NCBI RefSeq assembly: GCF_963665675.1
Contig: NZ_OY762426.1
Coordinates: 1,860,001-1,924,000, forward strand
Reading direction: 5' to 3'
Length of the DNA: 64,000 nucleotides
From: an uncultured Methanolobus sp.
Lineage (GTDB): Archaea > Halobacteriota > Methanosarcinia > Methanosarcinales > Methanosarcinaceae
The position numbers were made by a program, and so were the translations under genes. The notes under the pieces were generated by a model. It was not told the DNA's origin. It did no database searches and saw nothing but the letters and a program-made list of their open reading frames with translations. Shown here piece by piece: positions 56,011 to 64,000 of this stretch. Within the stretch, counting starts at the first letter, position 1. Each line of letters starts with the position of its first letter.

Positions 56011-57738
56011 TTAATTGTCTACAAGTTCATGCAGGTCATGTTCGAGATACTTTGCGTGGCTCATCTCTATGAGCTTCTGACAGACATCTTCAGGGTTACC
56101 ATCCATGGTGATTTTTGCATCATCTATGAGAATGGCCCTGTGTGCTGCTTCCTTTACAAAATCAGTGTGATGGCTTACAAACACAATTGTAGTACCGAAC
56201 TTCCTGTTTATGTTTTTCAGGGAATTGGTCACATCCCTGAGAGTTACAGGGTCAAGGTCACCGAATGGTTCGTCAAGCATGAGTATTTCAGGACCTGTGA
56301 CAAGTGCCAGTGCTATGTAAGCCCTGACATGTTCTCCACCACTTATCTGGTATGGTGTTTTGTCCAGGATTGACATTGGAAGGTCAAGAGTTTCAAAAAC
56401 CTCTGCTGCCTGAGTATCTACTGTACCTTTGGTGATCGTGGGGAAGAGTTTAGCGTAAACATCTATGGATAAGCCTATCTCACGGAGTGTCTTGTCTTTT
56501 TCTTCCTCGGTAACTTCAGTAAGCCTGTAAAGGGTATCAAGCTTTTCATCAGAAATTCCAAGCTCAGCCGCTTTTTCCCTGGCATACTCCAGTGAACCTT
56601 CACCTTTCAGGCGAAGTTTGAATGCAAGCTGATCTCTTATTGTGGAATGAGGTGACAGCGTGAATTCCTGGTGCATAATATTCATCTTTCTGCGAAGATC
56701 CAGGCGCTGCAGGGTAAAATCGATAATGTTGAGCCACTTTCCTTCATGCAGGTATGTGATTTCGCCTTCTTTAGGATACCTCAGGCCTTCTATCATTTTA
56801 AGCAGTGTTGTCTTTCCGGAACCGGATGGTCCTATAAAGGCAGTTATCTCTCCTTTGTTAATGTCAAGGGAAAGGTCTTCGAATTTCAGGACTTCTCCGA
56901 CACGCAGGAGTGCAAAGCGGTTTGAAAGTCCTCTTACTTTTATGATAGGGTCCTTGCTGGTGATTTCTGCCAGTGGGGTCTGCTTTTTGATATCCTTTAG
57001 GAAATGTTTCAGTACATCTTTAGCTTCCCCGGTTTCGACAACCTTCCCTTCTTCAAGGTAAACGACCTTGTCTGCAAGGTAAAGGTGAATCTCCGGGAGG
57101 TGTGAAACAACAATAATAGGAATATTAAGTTCTTTCCTGACGTCTTTAATAACATCAAGCATCTCCTGTTTAGTACCGGGGTCGGTCATTGTTACCGGTT
57201 CATCAAGGAGTAGAAGTTTTGGTTTCGCTGCAAGCTGACGGGCAAGTATGAGTCTCTGTTTTTCGCCACCGCTTAACAGGTTGGATGAGTGCTTTGCTTT
57301 GTGATCCAGCCTGACAAGACGCATGTAATACATTGCTTCTTCATAAATACCATCATAATGAAGAGACTCAGGCTCTGGTAATCCTTCATGGCCTTCTGCC
57401 AGGAAGTTCAGCCTGCGGACAATGTTTTCAATAGCAGGTCCGTTCCAGAGTCCGAAATTGCGCTGAAGGTGTATGGCGCTGTTACGGGTCAGGAATTTTA
57501 CTTTTTCTTTGTCTGGATTTGGTTCTATCCTTTCCCCGTTTAGCTCGAAGTAACCGGAATCAAAGTCCTCAATACCACGGAGTATCTTCAAAATTGTGGT
57601 TTTTCCACTGCCGCTTTTTCCGGTAATTCCTAGAATCTCACCGTCTGCAACGTTAAGACTGACGTTGTCGAGAACTCTTTTGCTTTCACCATTTAACTGG
57701 TATTCTTTAACAATATCCTTTACTTCAAGCATTGTCAA
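56011..57738 (-). CDS. atwA: methyl-coenzyme M reductase activation component A2
   Basis: The 575-residue protein contains two ABC-type ATPase domains in one chain. Domain 1 has Walker A GKSGSGKTT (residues 40-48) and signature LSGGEKQR, domain 2 has GPSGSGKTT (about 304) and signature ISGGEHVRA, followed by LDEPFGDLDP. There are no membrane helices. Component A2 (AtwA) is a soluble ATP-binding protein needed to reduce and reactivate methyl-coenzyme M reductase, the last enzyme of methanogenesis. Its presence marks the organism as a methanogen or methanotrophic archaeon. It stands as a separate transcript. Confidence 0.94.
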   Translation of the reverse strand: MTMLEVKDIVKEYQLNGESKRVLDNVSLNVADGEILGITGKSGSGKTTILKILRGIEDFDSGYFELNGERIEPNPDKEKVKFLTRNSAIHLQRNFGLWNGPAIENIVRRLNFLAEGHEGLPEPESLHYDGIYEEAMYYMRLVRLDHKAKHSSNLLSGGEKQRLILARQLAAKPKLLLLDEPVTMTDPGTKQEMLDVIKDVRKELNIPIIVVSHLPEIHLYLADKVVYLEEGKVVETGEAKDVLKHFLKDIKKQTPLAEITSKDPIIKVRGLSNRFALLRVGEVLKFEDLSLDINKGEITAFIGPSGSGKTTLLKMIEGLRYPKEGEITYLHEGKWLNIIDFTLQRLDLRRKMNIMHQEFTLSPHSTIRDQLAFKLRLKGEGSLEYAREKAAELGISDEKLDTLYRLTEVTEEEKDKTLREIGLSIDVYAKLFPTITKGTVDTQAAEVFETLDLPMSILDKTPYQISGGEHVRAYIALALVTGPEILMLDEPFGDLDPVTLRDVTNSLKNINRKFGTTIVFVSHHTDFVKEAAHRAILIDDAKITMDGNPEDVCQKLIEMSHAKYLEHDLHELVDN

Positions 57739-57812
57739 ACCTCCATGGGTTATTTCGGTCTGAAGGTAACTAAGACAAACTTAGCTATATATAAAAAAAG
57801 AAAATCCTTCAA

Positions 57813-58556
57813 TTATTTCTTTATGGCTGAAACCAGTTCTTTTATCTTAGCAGTAACGTTTGAACTCTCTTCCAGGATAGTTCCTGTAACAATCATGTCC
57901 GCTCCTGCAAGGGAGCACATTTTTGCAGCCTCACCATCACGTATTCCTCCGCCAACTATCAGTTTGTTGTCTCCGAGTACGTGTTTGACCGCACCTATCA
58001 TTTTCGGAGTAACTGGTGAATCCGCACCTGATCCTGCTTCAAGATAGGTATAATGCATACCAAGATATTTTCCTGCAAGCGCATAAGCTACTGCAAGTTC
58101 CGGTTTGCGTTTTGGTATGAGCTTTGCATCGCCTACCCAACCAACAGTTCCTCCTGGCTCTACTATGATATATGCCATGGAGATGGGTTCTATTCCACTC
58201 TTGTAAACGACTGGAGCACCCATTGCCTGATTGGTAGTGACGTAACTGATATCACGGGAATTGAGCAAGCTCATGAAAAATATAGCATCAGCATGCTTGC
58301 TGACACCAGATGCATTTCCCGGGAATAGTATTGTAGGCTTATCTGTTTTTTCTTTTATTTTAAGAAGTGTCTGATCAAGTAACACTCCTCCGGCTCCGGT
58401 GGAACCACCGACCATGATGGCATCGGTTCCTCCGAGCACAGCAGCATAAGCTATCTCAGCTGCCTGATCCGGAGTTTGTGATGCAGGGTCGATAAGTGTC
58501 AAGTGAACTGTACCTTCGCTTTCAGCGATCTTATCAAGGTACTCTTCCACTTGCAT
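57813..58556 (-). CDS. geranylgeranylglyceryl phosphate synthase
   Basis: I choose ATG 58556 (MQVEEYLDKIAES); the longer frame further upstream runs inside the L40e gene in another phase. The 247-residue TIM-barrel enzyme joins geranylgeranyl diphosphate to sn-glycerol-1-phosphate, the first ether-bond step of archaeal membrane lipid synthesis. Typical motifs are HLTLIDPA, the DAIMVGGSTGAGG phosphate region, ILFPGNASGVS, YLEAGSGADSPV and LIVGGGIRDGE. The start lies 9 bases after the L40e stop, so the two genes are co-transcribed. Confidence 0.95.
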   Translation of the reverse strand: MQVEEYLDKIAESEGTVHLTLIDPASQTPDQAAEIAYAAVLGGTDAIMVGGSTGAGGVLLDQTLLKIKEKTDKPTILFPGNASGVSKHADAIFFMSLLNSRDISYVTTNQAMGAPVVYKSGIEPISMAYIIVEPGGTVGWVGDAKLIPKRKPELAVAYALAGKYLGMHYTYLEAGSGADSPVTPKMIGAVKHVLGDNKLIVGGGIRDGEAAKMCSLAGADMIVTGTILEESSNVTAKIKELVSAIKK

Positions 58557-58564
58557 AAGAACGA

Positions 58565-58714
58565 TCAGCCGCCTCTTGATTCCTTGGACTTCATGCGCAG
58601 GCTTTTGCCGCCGCATTTTCTGCATCTTGTTGCACGTACTGCATTGCGGGCATTGCAGCTCATACAAATCTTCTTAGACAGTATTCTGTTTTCAGCTTCT
58701 GGAAATCTTGCCAT
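58565..58714 (-). CDS. rpl40e: ribosomal protein L40e
   Basis: This short gene encodes 49 residues beginning [18 protein letters not shown] and ending in SKESRGG. It has a four-cysteine zinc-binding site (CMSC at 17-20, CRKC at 31-34) and is strongly basic, which fits archaeal L40e of the large ribosomal subunit. ATG 58714 follows an AGGTGA ribosome site. It precedes the GGGP synthase gene with only eight bases between, an order known in related methanogens. Confidence 0.93.
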   Translation of the reverse strand: MARFPEAENRILSKKICMSCNARNAVRATRCRKCGGKSLRMKSKESRGG

Positions 58715-58774
58715 TATTTTTCACCTGAATGATTATAATATGTAATTAGGATAATAGGCTGCTTACATGATGCT

Positions 58775-58794
58775 CAAAACATATAATTGTTTTG
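58775..58794 (-). promoter_or_regulatory. palindrome around the likely L40e promoter
   Basis: CAAAACA-TATAAT-TGTTTTG is a perfect palindrome with 7-bp arms enclosing a TATA-like core, about 60 bases before the L40e start on the minus strand. It may simply be a TATA box by chance in symmetric DNA, or a repressor site. The rest of 58715-58923 contains no gene. Confidence 0.4.
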
Positions 58795-58923
58795 GCATAT
58801 CCTGACCCCTTTTCATGTCTGATTGGATAATCCAGACACTACTTTCTATTGTATAAATATTGCTACTAATTTTCTCTTTTTCAGGACTAAGTATTTATCA
58901 AGTTTCATCATTAATAATGAACG

Positions 58924-59577
58924 ATGGATATGTCAAAAAAGGATCTGGAACAAAGAAAGAAGGAATGGTATGCGAGGATGAAAGAGGAGGGTAAGCTTAA
59001 CAGGGACCCAAAAGAGGATCATGATTCAAAACTGAAGACCCTGCAAAATCCTATCCGAAGGAATATCATCACAAGCATGAATAGAAAGAAGATGACATTT
59101 GATGAATTAAAGGCTGAGTTCAACCTTGATGACATGCCGCTAAAACTGCACCTGGGGATGCTCGAGGATACTCTGTACATTGAAAAAGAAGATGAGGATA
59201 CTTATGTTATCACACCACGCGGTGAGGAATATCTTGATAGCGTTGGACCAAATGATGGCCTGAAGGCAAGATGGGAAAAGTGGCACGAGAAAGCAAAGAA
59301 GGAAGGCAAGCTTAAGGAGAACCCTACTGAGGATCATAAGGCAGGCCTGAGAACTATGCAGAATCCTACTCGCCGGCACATTGTTGAAAGTCTGGGTGAA
59401 GGAAAAATGACCTATGATGAGATCAAGGAAAAGTTCGATCTCAATGATGTGCAGGCCAGGCTGAACCTCGATATGCTTGTGGATACGCTCTACATCGAAA
59501 AAGAGGACGATACAACTTATGTTCTTACACCCCGTGGTGAGGCATTCCTGGTGAATGTTGATCCGAAGCACCTTTAA
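58924..59577 (+). CDS. duplicated winged-helix protein (unknown target)
   Basis: The 217-residue protein consists of two copies of one unit of about 108 residues. Each has a charged lead helix (KEWYARMKEEGKLNRDP or KWHEKAKKEGKLKENP), a winged helix-turn-helix (LQNPIRRNIITSM or MQNPTRRHIVESL, MTFDELKAEF or MTYDEIKEKF), and a wing ending in DTYVITPRGEEYL or TTYVLTPRGEAFL. One chain thus carries two DNA-binding domains and could act as a built-in dimer. ATG 58924 is used; ATG 58930 is possible. No effector domain is present. Confidence 0.8.
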   Translation: MDMSKKDLEQRKKEWYARMKEEGKLNRDPKEDHDSKLKTLQNPIRRNIITSMNRKKMTFDELKAEFNLDDMPLKLHLGMLEDTLYIEKEDEDTYVITPRGEEYLDSVGPNDGLKARWEKWHEKAKKEGKLKENPTEDHKAGLRTMQNPTRRHIVESLGEGKMTYDEIKEKFDLNDVQARLNLDMLVDTLYIEKEDDTTYVLTPRGEAFLVNVDPKHL

Positions 59578-59594
59578 TTTAGTAAAAATAGAAT

Positions 59595-59618
59595 GAACAT
59601 CTGGTTATTCAGATGTTC
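59595..59618. terminator. bidirectional terminator
   Basis: GAACATCTG-GTTATT-CAGATGTTC is a 9-bp perfect stem midway between two convergent genes, flanked by A- and T-rich DNA on both sides. Confidence 0.75.
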
Positions 59619-59629
59619 TAATTTATGCA

Positions 59630-62600
59630 CTATTCTTTTCTTTGACGACGCTGGAATATTAGTGCCAGACCAAGTATTGCAGCTACAGGAAGTACAATGC
59701 TCGGGAATTCCGGAATTTCCTGCTCGGGATCATTTTCTTCTATTGAATTGCCAATAACTGCATTGCCAGTGAAAACCCCGTTGCAGTTGTTTATAGTACC
59801 TGAGTTATCAATGGTTCCGTAATTATTGATAGTTCCATAGTTGTTTATAGTCTCGTTGCTGAAGTTATTGATGATACCATAATTGTCAATGGTTCCATGG
59901 TTATCAATGGTACCGTAGTTATCGATGACAGCACCGGATTCAACGGTAAGTTTTCCACCTGATTCTATGACAAGATTACCATACTTCTCGATTACGAAAG
60001 TTTCACCACTGTGGATTATGAGTTCATCACCACTGCTAATGGTTACAGTTTCTCCGTTTTTGATCCAATCAGTGTAAACTGTTGCTTCTGTTGTAGCAGT
60101 ATTCGATTCTCCATCATCATCAGTTACCTTAAGGGTTACTGTATATGTCCCTTCAGATACATAGGCATGGGTAGGGGATACACCTGTAGCAGTATCTCCG
60201 TCTCCAAAATCCCATTCATAGCTGGAAATCGTTCCATCGGTGTCATCAGAACCAGAACCATCAAAAGCAATAGCTTCGCCGACAACGCTTGTGTAGGGAT
60301 TACCTGCGTCAGCTACTGGTGCCGAGTTGTCAATCATTTTAATTTTTATCAACCATGCATCATCAACGCCCGCACCAAAAGACTCAGTTTGACCTGCCAG
60401 TATGTATTCTCCTTCGGATATTTGCTGAACCGACCAGGCTTGGTCTTTACTAATACCTCCAAATGTTTTGTTCCACATTTCATTTCCGTTGTAGTCTGTT
60501 TGTATCAACCACGCGTCATCATGGCCTACACTAAAAGATCCCGTAACTCCAGCTAGTATGTATCCTCCATCGGATGTCTGTTGAACAGATCGGCCCTGAT
60601 CCCAACTAGATCCTCCAAATGTTCTGCTCCACATCTCATTTCCGTTGGAATCTGTCTTTATCAACCACTCATCATAAACACCCGCACCAAACGATCTTGT
60701 GAAACCAGCCATTATGTACCCTCCATCGGATGTCTGTTGAACAGAGTAGGCTTGATCACTCTCAGCCCCACCAAATGTTCTGCTCCACATCTCATTTCCG
60801 TTTGAATCTGCCTTTATCAACCATGCATCATCATTGCCTGCACCAAAAGAGTGTGTTTGTCCAGTCATTATATATCCACCATCGGACGTCTGTTGTACAG
60901 AATAGGCCCAATCTGAATAAGTTCCTCCAAATGTTCTGTTCCACATTTCATTTCCGCTGGAGTCTGTCTTTATCAACCAAACATCAGTACTACCTGCACC
61001 AAAAGACTGTGTTTGCCCGGTCAGTACGTACCCTCCATCGGATGTCTGCTGACCAGACCAGGCATAGTCCGAATTAGCATCTCCAAATGTTCTGTTCCAC
61101 ATTTCATTTCCGTTTGAATCTGTCTTTATCAACCATGCATCAATATGGCCCGCACCAAACGATCTTGTGCGCCCGGTCATTATGTATCCTCCATCGGACG
61201 TCTGCTGAACTGAATCGGCCTGGTCTAAATCAGTCCCTCCAAATGTTCTGTTCCACATTTCATTTCCGTTTGAGTCTGTCTTTATCAACCACATATCATC
61301 ACTGCCTGCACCAAACCTTGTGATACCAGCTATTATGTAGCCTTCATCGGATGTCTGCTGAACAGATCTAGCTCTATCATAACTTGTCCCTCCAAATGTT
61401 CTGTTCCATTCTTCGGCTGGATTTCCGGGATCAGGACTTTCAATTGCCTCAATATCTACTGTAGTGGTATCTACATCCGTAGCTCCCTCATCATCTGTTA
61501 CTGTAAGGGTCAATGTGTATGTTCCTTCAGATGCATAAGCATGGGTGGGGGATACACCTGTAGCAGTATCTCCGTCTCCGAAATCCCATTCGTAGCTGGA
61601 AATCGTTCCATCGGTGTCGTCAGAGCCCGATCCGTCAAAAACGATGTCTTTTCCAGCACTACCTGTGTAGGGACCACCTGCATCGGCTACAGGAGGGGAA
61701 TTGACGATGACTTTTATTTTTATCAACCATGCATCATAATCGCCTGCACCAAAAGAGTCCGTTTCACCAGTCAGTATATATCCTCCATCATCTGTCTGCT
61801 GAACATAAGTGCCTTCATCATAGTCTGCAGTGCCAAATGTCATGTTCCACATTTCGCTTCCGGCAGAGTCTGCTTTAATCAACCATGCATCATCATTGCC
61901 CACACCAAAAGAGTCTGTGACACCAGTTAGTATATATCCTCCTTCTTCTGTCTGCTGAACAGATCTGGCCTCATCATAATCTGCGCCGCCAAAAGTACTG
62001 TTCCATGCTTCATTTCCGTTTGGATCTGTCTTTATCAGCCATGCATCACCAGCTCCAAAGGAGTTTGTGTAACCAGCCAATATATATCCCCCATCTGATG
62101 TCTGTTGAACAGAATTGGTCGTATCGGGGTTGGTACCTCCAAATGTCCTGCTCCATATTTCATTCCCGCTGGAGTCTGTCTTTATCAACCATGCATCAGC
62201 ACTGCCCGCACCAAAAGAATTTGTGATACCAGCCACTATGTATCCTTCTTCTGCCTGCTGAACAGACCAGGCTACATCATAATTTATACCGCCAAACGTC
62301 CTGTTCCATATTTCATTTCCGCTTGAGTCTGCTTTTATTAACCACACATCACCATTGCTTTCACCAAAAGATTTAGTTTGACCAGCCAGTATATATCCCC
62401 CATCGGAAGTTTGCTGAACGGATCTGGTCTCATCATAATTTATACCGCCAAACGTCCTGTTCCAGATCTCATTTCCGTATGAATCTGTTTTTATCAGCCA
62501 GGCATCATAACTGCCCGCACCAAAAGAGTTGGTGCGACCTGCAACTATGTATCCTCCATCAAAAGTTTGTTGAACTGATTTGGCTGCATCATAACCTGTA

Positions 62601-62875
62601 TCTCCAAATGTTTTATTCCATATTTCATTTCCATTTGAATCTGTTTTTGTCAACCACGCATCTGCATAGCCCACACCAAAAGAGTGAGTGACACCAGCCA
62701 TTATGTACCCTCCTTCTTCTGTCTGCTGAACAGACCAGGTACTGTCATAGTTCGTACCTCCAAGTGTTCTGTTCCATTCTTCTATTGGAGTTTCAGCCAA
62801 AGCTGTTCCTGATGTTGTTAATATAAAACATAATATGACAAAAATACAGATGTGTCTATCCATTTTGATTCTCAT
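59630..62875 (-). CDS. PEF-CTERM surface protein with two seven-repeat propellers and two PKD domains
   Basis: I choose ATG 62875, after GGTGG; the 1081-residue product starts with a signal peptide. Seven repeats of about 51 residues (pattern [38 protein letters not shown]) cover about residues 28-390, then a PKD domain (about 392-478), another seven repeats (about 488-848), a second PKD domain (about 851-934), a short-repeat region with YGTIDN-type units (about 970-1036), and a PEF-CTERM tail ([12 protein letters not shown], hydrophobic helix, RRQRKE). Seven units twice suggest two seven-bladed beta-propellers. PEF-CTERM tails are processed by an archaeosortase and attached to the surface. 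Function is probably envelope or adhesion related. Confidence 0.9.
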   Translation of the reverse strand: MRIKMDRHICIFVILCFILTTSGTALAETPIEEWNRTLGGTNYDSTWSVQQTEEGGYIMAGVTHSFGVGYADAWLTKTDSNGNEIWNKTFGDTGYDAAKSVQQTFDGGYIVAGRTNSFGAGSYDAWLIKTDSYGNEIWNRTFGGINYDETRSVQQTSDGGYILAGQTKSFGESNGDVWLIKADSSGNEIWNRTFGGINYDVAWSVQQAEEGYIVAGITNSFGAGSADAWLIKTDSSGNEIWSRTFGGTNPDTTNSVQQTSDGGYILAGYTNSFGAGDAWLIKTDPNGNEAWNSTFGGADYDEARSVQQTEEGGYILTGVTDSFGVGNDDAWLIKADSAGSEMWNMTFGTADYDEGTYVQQTDDGGYILTGETDSFGAGDYDAWLIKIKVIVNSPPVADAGGPYTGSAGKDIVFDGSGSDDTDGTISSYEWDFGDGDTATGVSPTHAYASEGTYTLTLTVTDDEGATDVDTTTVDIEAIESPDPGNPAEEWNRTFGGTSYDRARSVQQTSDEGYIIAGITRFGAGSDDMWLIKTDSNGNEMWNRTFGGTDLDQADSVQQTSDGGYIMTGRTRSFGAGHIDAWLIKTDSNGNEMWNRTFGDANSDYAWSGQQTSDGGYVLTGQTQSFGAGSTDVWLIKTDSSGNEMWNRTFGGTYSDWAYSVQQTSDGGYIMTGQTHSFGAGNDDAWLIKADSNGNEMWSRTFGGAESDQAYSVQQTSDGGYIMAGFTRSFGAGVYDEWLIKTDSNGNEMWSRTFGGSSWDQGRSVQQTSDGGYILAGVTGSFSVGHDDAWLIQTDYNGNEMWNKTFGGISKDQAWSVQQISEGEYILAGQTESFGAGVDDAWLIKIKMIDNSAPVADAGNPYTSVVGEAIAFDGSGSDDTDGTISSYEWDFGDGDTATGVSPTHAYVSEGTYTVTLKVTDDDGESNTATTEATVYTDWIKNGETVTISSGDELIIHSGETFVIEKYGNLVIESGGKLTVESGAVIDNYGTIDNHGTIDNYGIINNFSNETINNYGTINNYGTIDNSGTINNCNGVFTGNAVIGNSIEENDPEQEIPEFPSIVLPVAAILGLALIFQRRQRKE

Positions 62876-63179
62876 TTTACCACCATTTAACAATAAAGCA
62901 TGAAGGAACCTGAATGAATAACCCTCCATTATGTTCCTTCTAAATAATGTTTCGTAACTCAATGTATTTAACAGTTACAAAATGATTTTTTGATAGAATC
63001 CTACAAACATACGATCTGAAATTACCATCCGATTAATGAAAAAATCGCGGTAAACAATCAACACATATTGGTGATGATGTGCATTATCTGACATATTTGT
63101 TTCTTCAAAGACATGAATGAACCAAGTTATCATTTGTTTTATAGAAAACAATGAATGGTAAAGCAGTAAAAAAGATGTA
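62876..63179. other. AT-rich spacer upstream of the PEF-CTERM gene
   Basis: No gene, RNA or repeat is evident in these about 300 bases. The promoter of the PEF-CTERM gene should lie here, but no single TATA box stands out. Confidence 0.5.
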
Positions 63180-63197
63180 AATGGGGCTTCCCCCCAT
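63180..63197 (-). terminator. gatB terminator
   Basis: AATGGGG-CTTC-CCCCATT (7-bp stem, four-base loop) lies just behind the gatB stop and is followed on the minus strand by TACATCTTTTTT. Confidence 0.8.
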
Positions 63198-63202
63198 TGT
63201 TA

Positions 63203-64000
63203 TTAAGTATTTATCTTTGCAAGCACTTTCTCCCTTGCTTCACGTGCATCGGCACGTCCCTTTGTCTTCTGCATGACCTTGCCCACAATGAAGTTTAGGG
63301 ATTTTTCCTTTCCTCCAAGATAGTCTGCCACAGCTTCCGGGTTCTCGGCAATTGCTTCTTCCACTGCTGTTGCAACGATGTCATCTTCCACCTTGAGAAG
63401 TCCTTTCTTCTCAACAATTTCCTGTGGTTTTCCACCGTTGTCAAGAACTGTGCGTATGATTTCAACACCACTCTGTTCAGTGATTTTGTTACTTGTTACT
63501 AGTCCTATAACGGTTACGATATCTTCTACAGTGAAAGCATCGATGCTAAGTTCACGATAATTGAGTTCACCCTTCAGAGTGTCAGATACCCACACTGCTG
63601 CATCCTTTGGATCAACTTTTGCTGCGACCTCTTCAAAGAAATCAGCCACTTTTATTTCGGTGGTCAGTGCTCTCGCATGGGTTTCACCAAGACTATATTG
63701 CTCCATGAAGCGCTCTCTCTTTGCATCAGGAAGCTCCGGCAGTGTCTCGCGTACCTTTGGTACCCTATCTGCAACTCTGAGAGGTACAAGGTCAGGCTCG
63801 GGGAAGTAGCGGTAATCGTGTTCTTCCTCCTTGGTACGCATGGAAATTGTCACACCTCTTGCTTCGTCGAAGTGCCTGGTCTCCATGGTGATCTCTCCAC
63901 CACGTCTGATGTGGTTCTTCTGCCTCATTATCTCATAGAGCAGAGCCCTCTCAGCACCCTTGAAGGATGAGATGTTCTTGACCTCAACACGGTCACCCCA
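63203..64000 (-). CDS. gatB: Asp-tRNA(Asn)/Glu-tRNA(Gln) amidotransferase subunit B (C-terminal part, cut by window edge)
   Basis: The frame is open to the window edge; 265 codons are present. The visible part includes the end of the catalytic/kinase domain (VEVKNISSFKGAERALLYEI, MRQKNHIRRGGEI, YRYFPEPDLVPL) and the complete helical middle plus YqeY-like C-terminal domain (about 150 residues; IVGKVMQKTKGRADAR) that grips the tRNA. With GatA and GatC the enzyme converts mis-acylated Asp-tRNA(Asn) or Glu-tRNA(Gln) to the amide form. Archaea use GatCAB for Asn, and GatDE for Gln. The gatA/gatC partners would lie beyond the edge or elsewhere. Confidence 0.95.
   Translation of the reverse strand, partial: WGDRVEVKNISSFKGAERALLYEIMRQKNHIRRGGEITMETRHFDEARGVTISMRTKEEEHDYRYFPEPDLVPLRVADRVPKVRETLPELPDAKRERFMEQYSLGETHARALTTEIKVADFFEEVAAKVDPKDAAVWVSDTLKGELNYRELSIDAFTVEDIVTVIGLVTSNKITEQSGVEIIRTVLDNGGKPQEIVEKKGLLKVEDDIVATAVEEAIAENPEAVADYLGGKEKSLNFIVGKVMQKTKGRADAREAREKVLAKINT

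Noticed and set aside
60011-62691. Several plus-strand frames with His/Cys/Ser-rich repeats opposite the PEF-CTERM gene
   Set aside because: Their repeats are only the mirror of the propeller repeats on the minus strand.

Overview
The window comes from a methanogenic archaeon of the Methanosarcinales, most likely a Methanosarcinaceae member of the Methanolobus or Methanococcoides kind. Evidence is the methyl-coenzyme M reductase component A2 gene, geranylgeranylglyceryl phosphate synthase, ribosomal protein L40e, the nifH-I1-I2-D-K-E-N gene order with the repressor NrpR, a PEF-CTERM surface protein, and archaeal TATA-type promoters. The genus is an inference.

Left part (1-14.2 kb): the end of an FtsX/MacB-type permease, a secreted two-repeat protein, then a mobile-element scrapyard: a 194-bp MITE with 15-bp inverted ends and an 8-bp target duplication, a remnant of a propeller gene, an IS21 element lacking most of istA, and an IS5 transposase remnant. 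Next comes a DUF2162 / ExbB-like / DUF2149 / secreted CobN-like operon in which everything after the first gene is broken by frameshifts and stops. A 95-bp direct repeat of a propeller-gene 3' end brackets this decayed locus.

Middle part (14.2-34.6 kb): a MarR repressor with a twin palindromic operator and a MATE exporter; a compact redox operon with three Rieske-type proteins, a CPWC glutaredoxin, a ferredoxin:thioredoxin-reductase-type catalytic subunit and a nitroreductase; a 1998-residue calcium-repeat/NHL surface protein; and a 2564-residue Rhs/Tc-toxin-like protein with two DUF2341 modules inserted in its YD shell. The Rhs gene is followed by a displaced Rhs tip, a candidate immunity gene and a further Rhs scrap.

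Nitrogen region (34.6-52.6 kb): a complete molybdenum-type nitrogenase operon on the minus strand, amtB-glnK, a candidate small structured RNA facing glnK, and nrpR. An AT-rich island sits inside this region: a histidine-kinase remnant, a frameshifted IS5 element, and an 1191-residue HD-STAND-TPR protein that resembles an antiviral sensor. NrpR would repress nif and amtB-glnK in ammonium, NifI1/I2 would switch the enzyme off post-translationally, and AmtB/GlnK would handle ammonium uptake.

Right part (52.6-64 kb): mostly housekeeping genes (UbiB-family kinase, DUF3303, phasin-like pair, McrA2/AtwA, GGGP synthase, L40e), a duplicated winged-helix protein, a PEF-CTERM surface protein with two seven-repeat propellers, and the 3' part of gatB. 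Strong hairpin terminators close several of these units.
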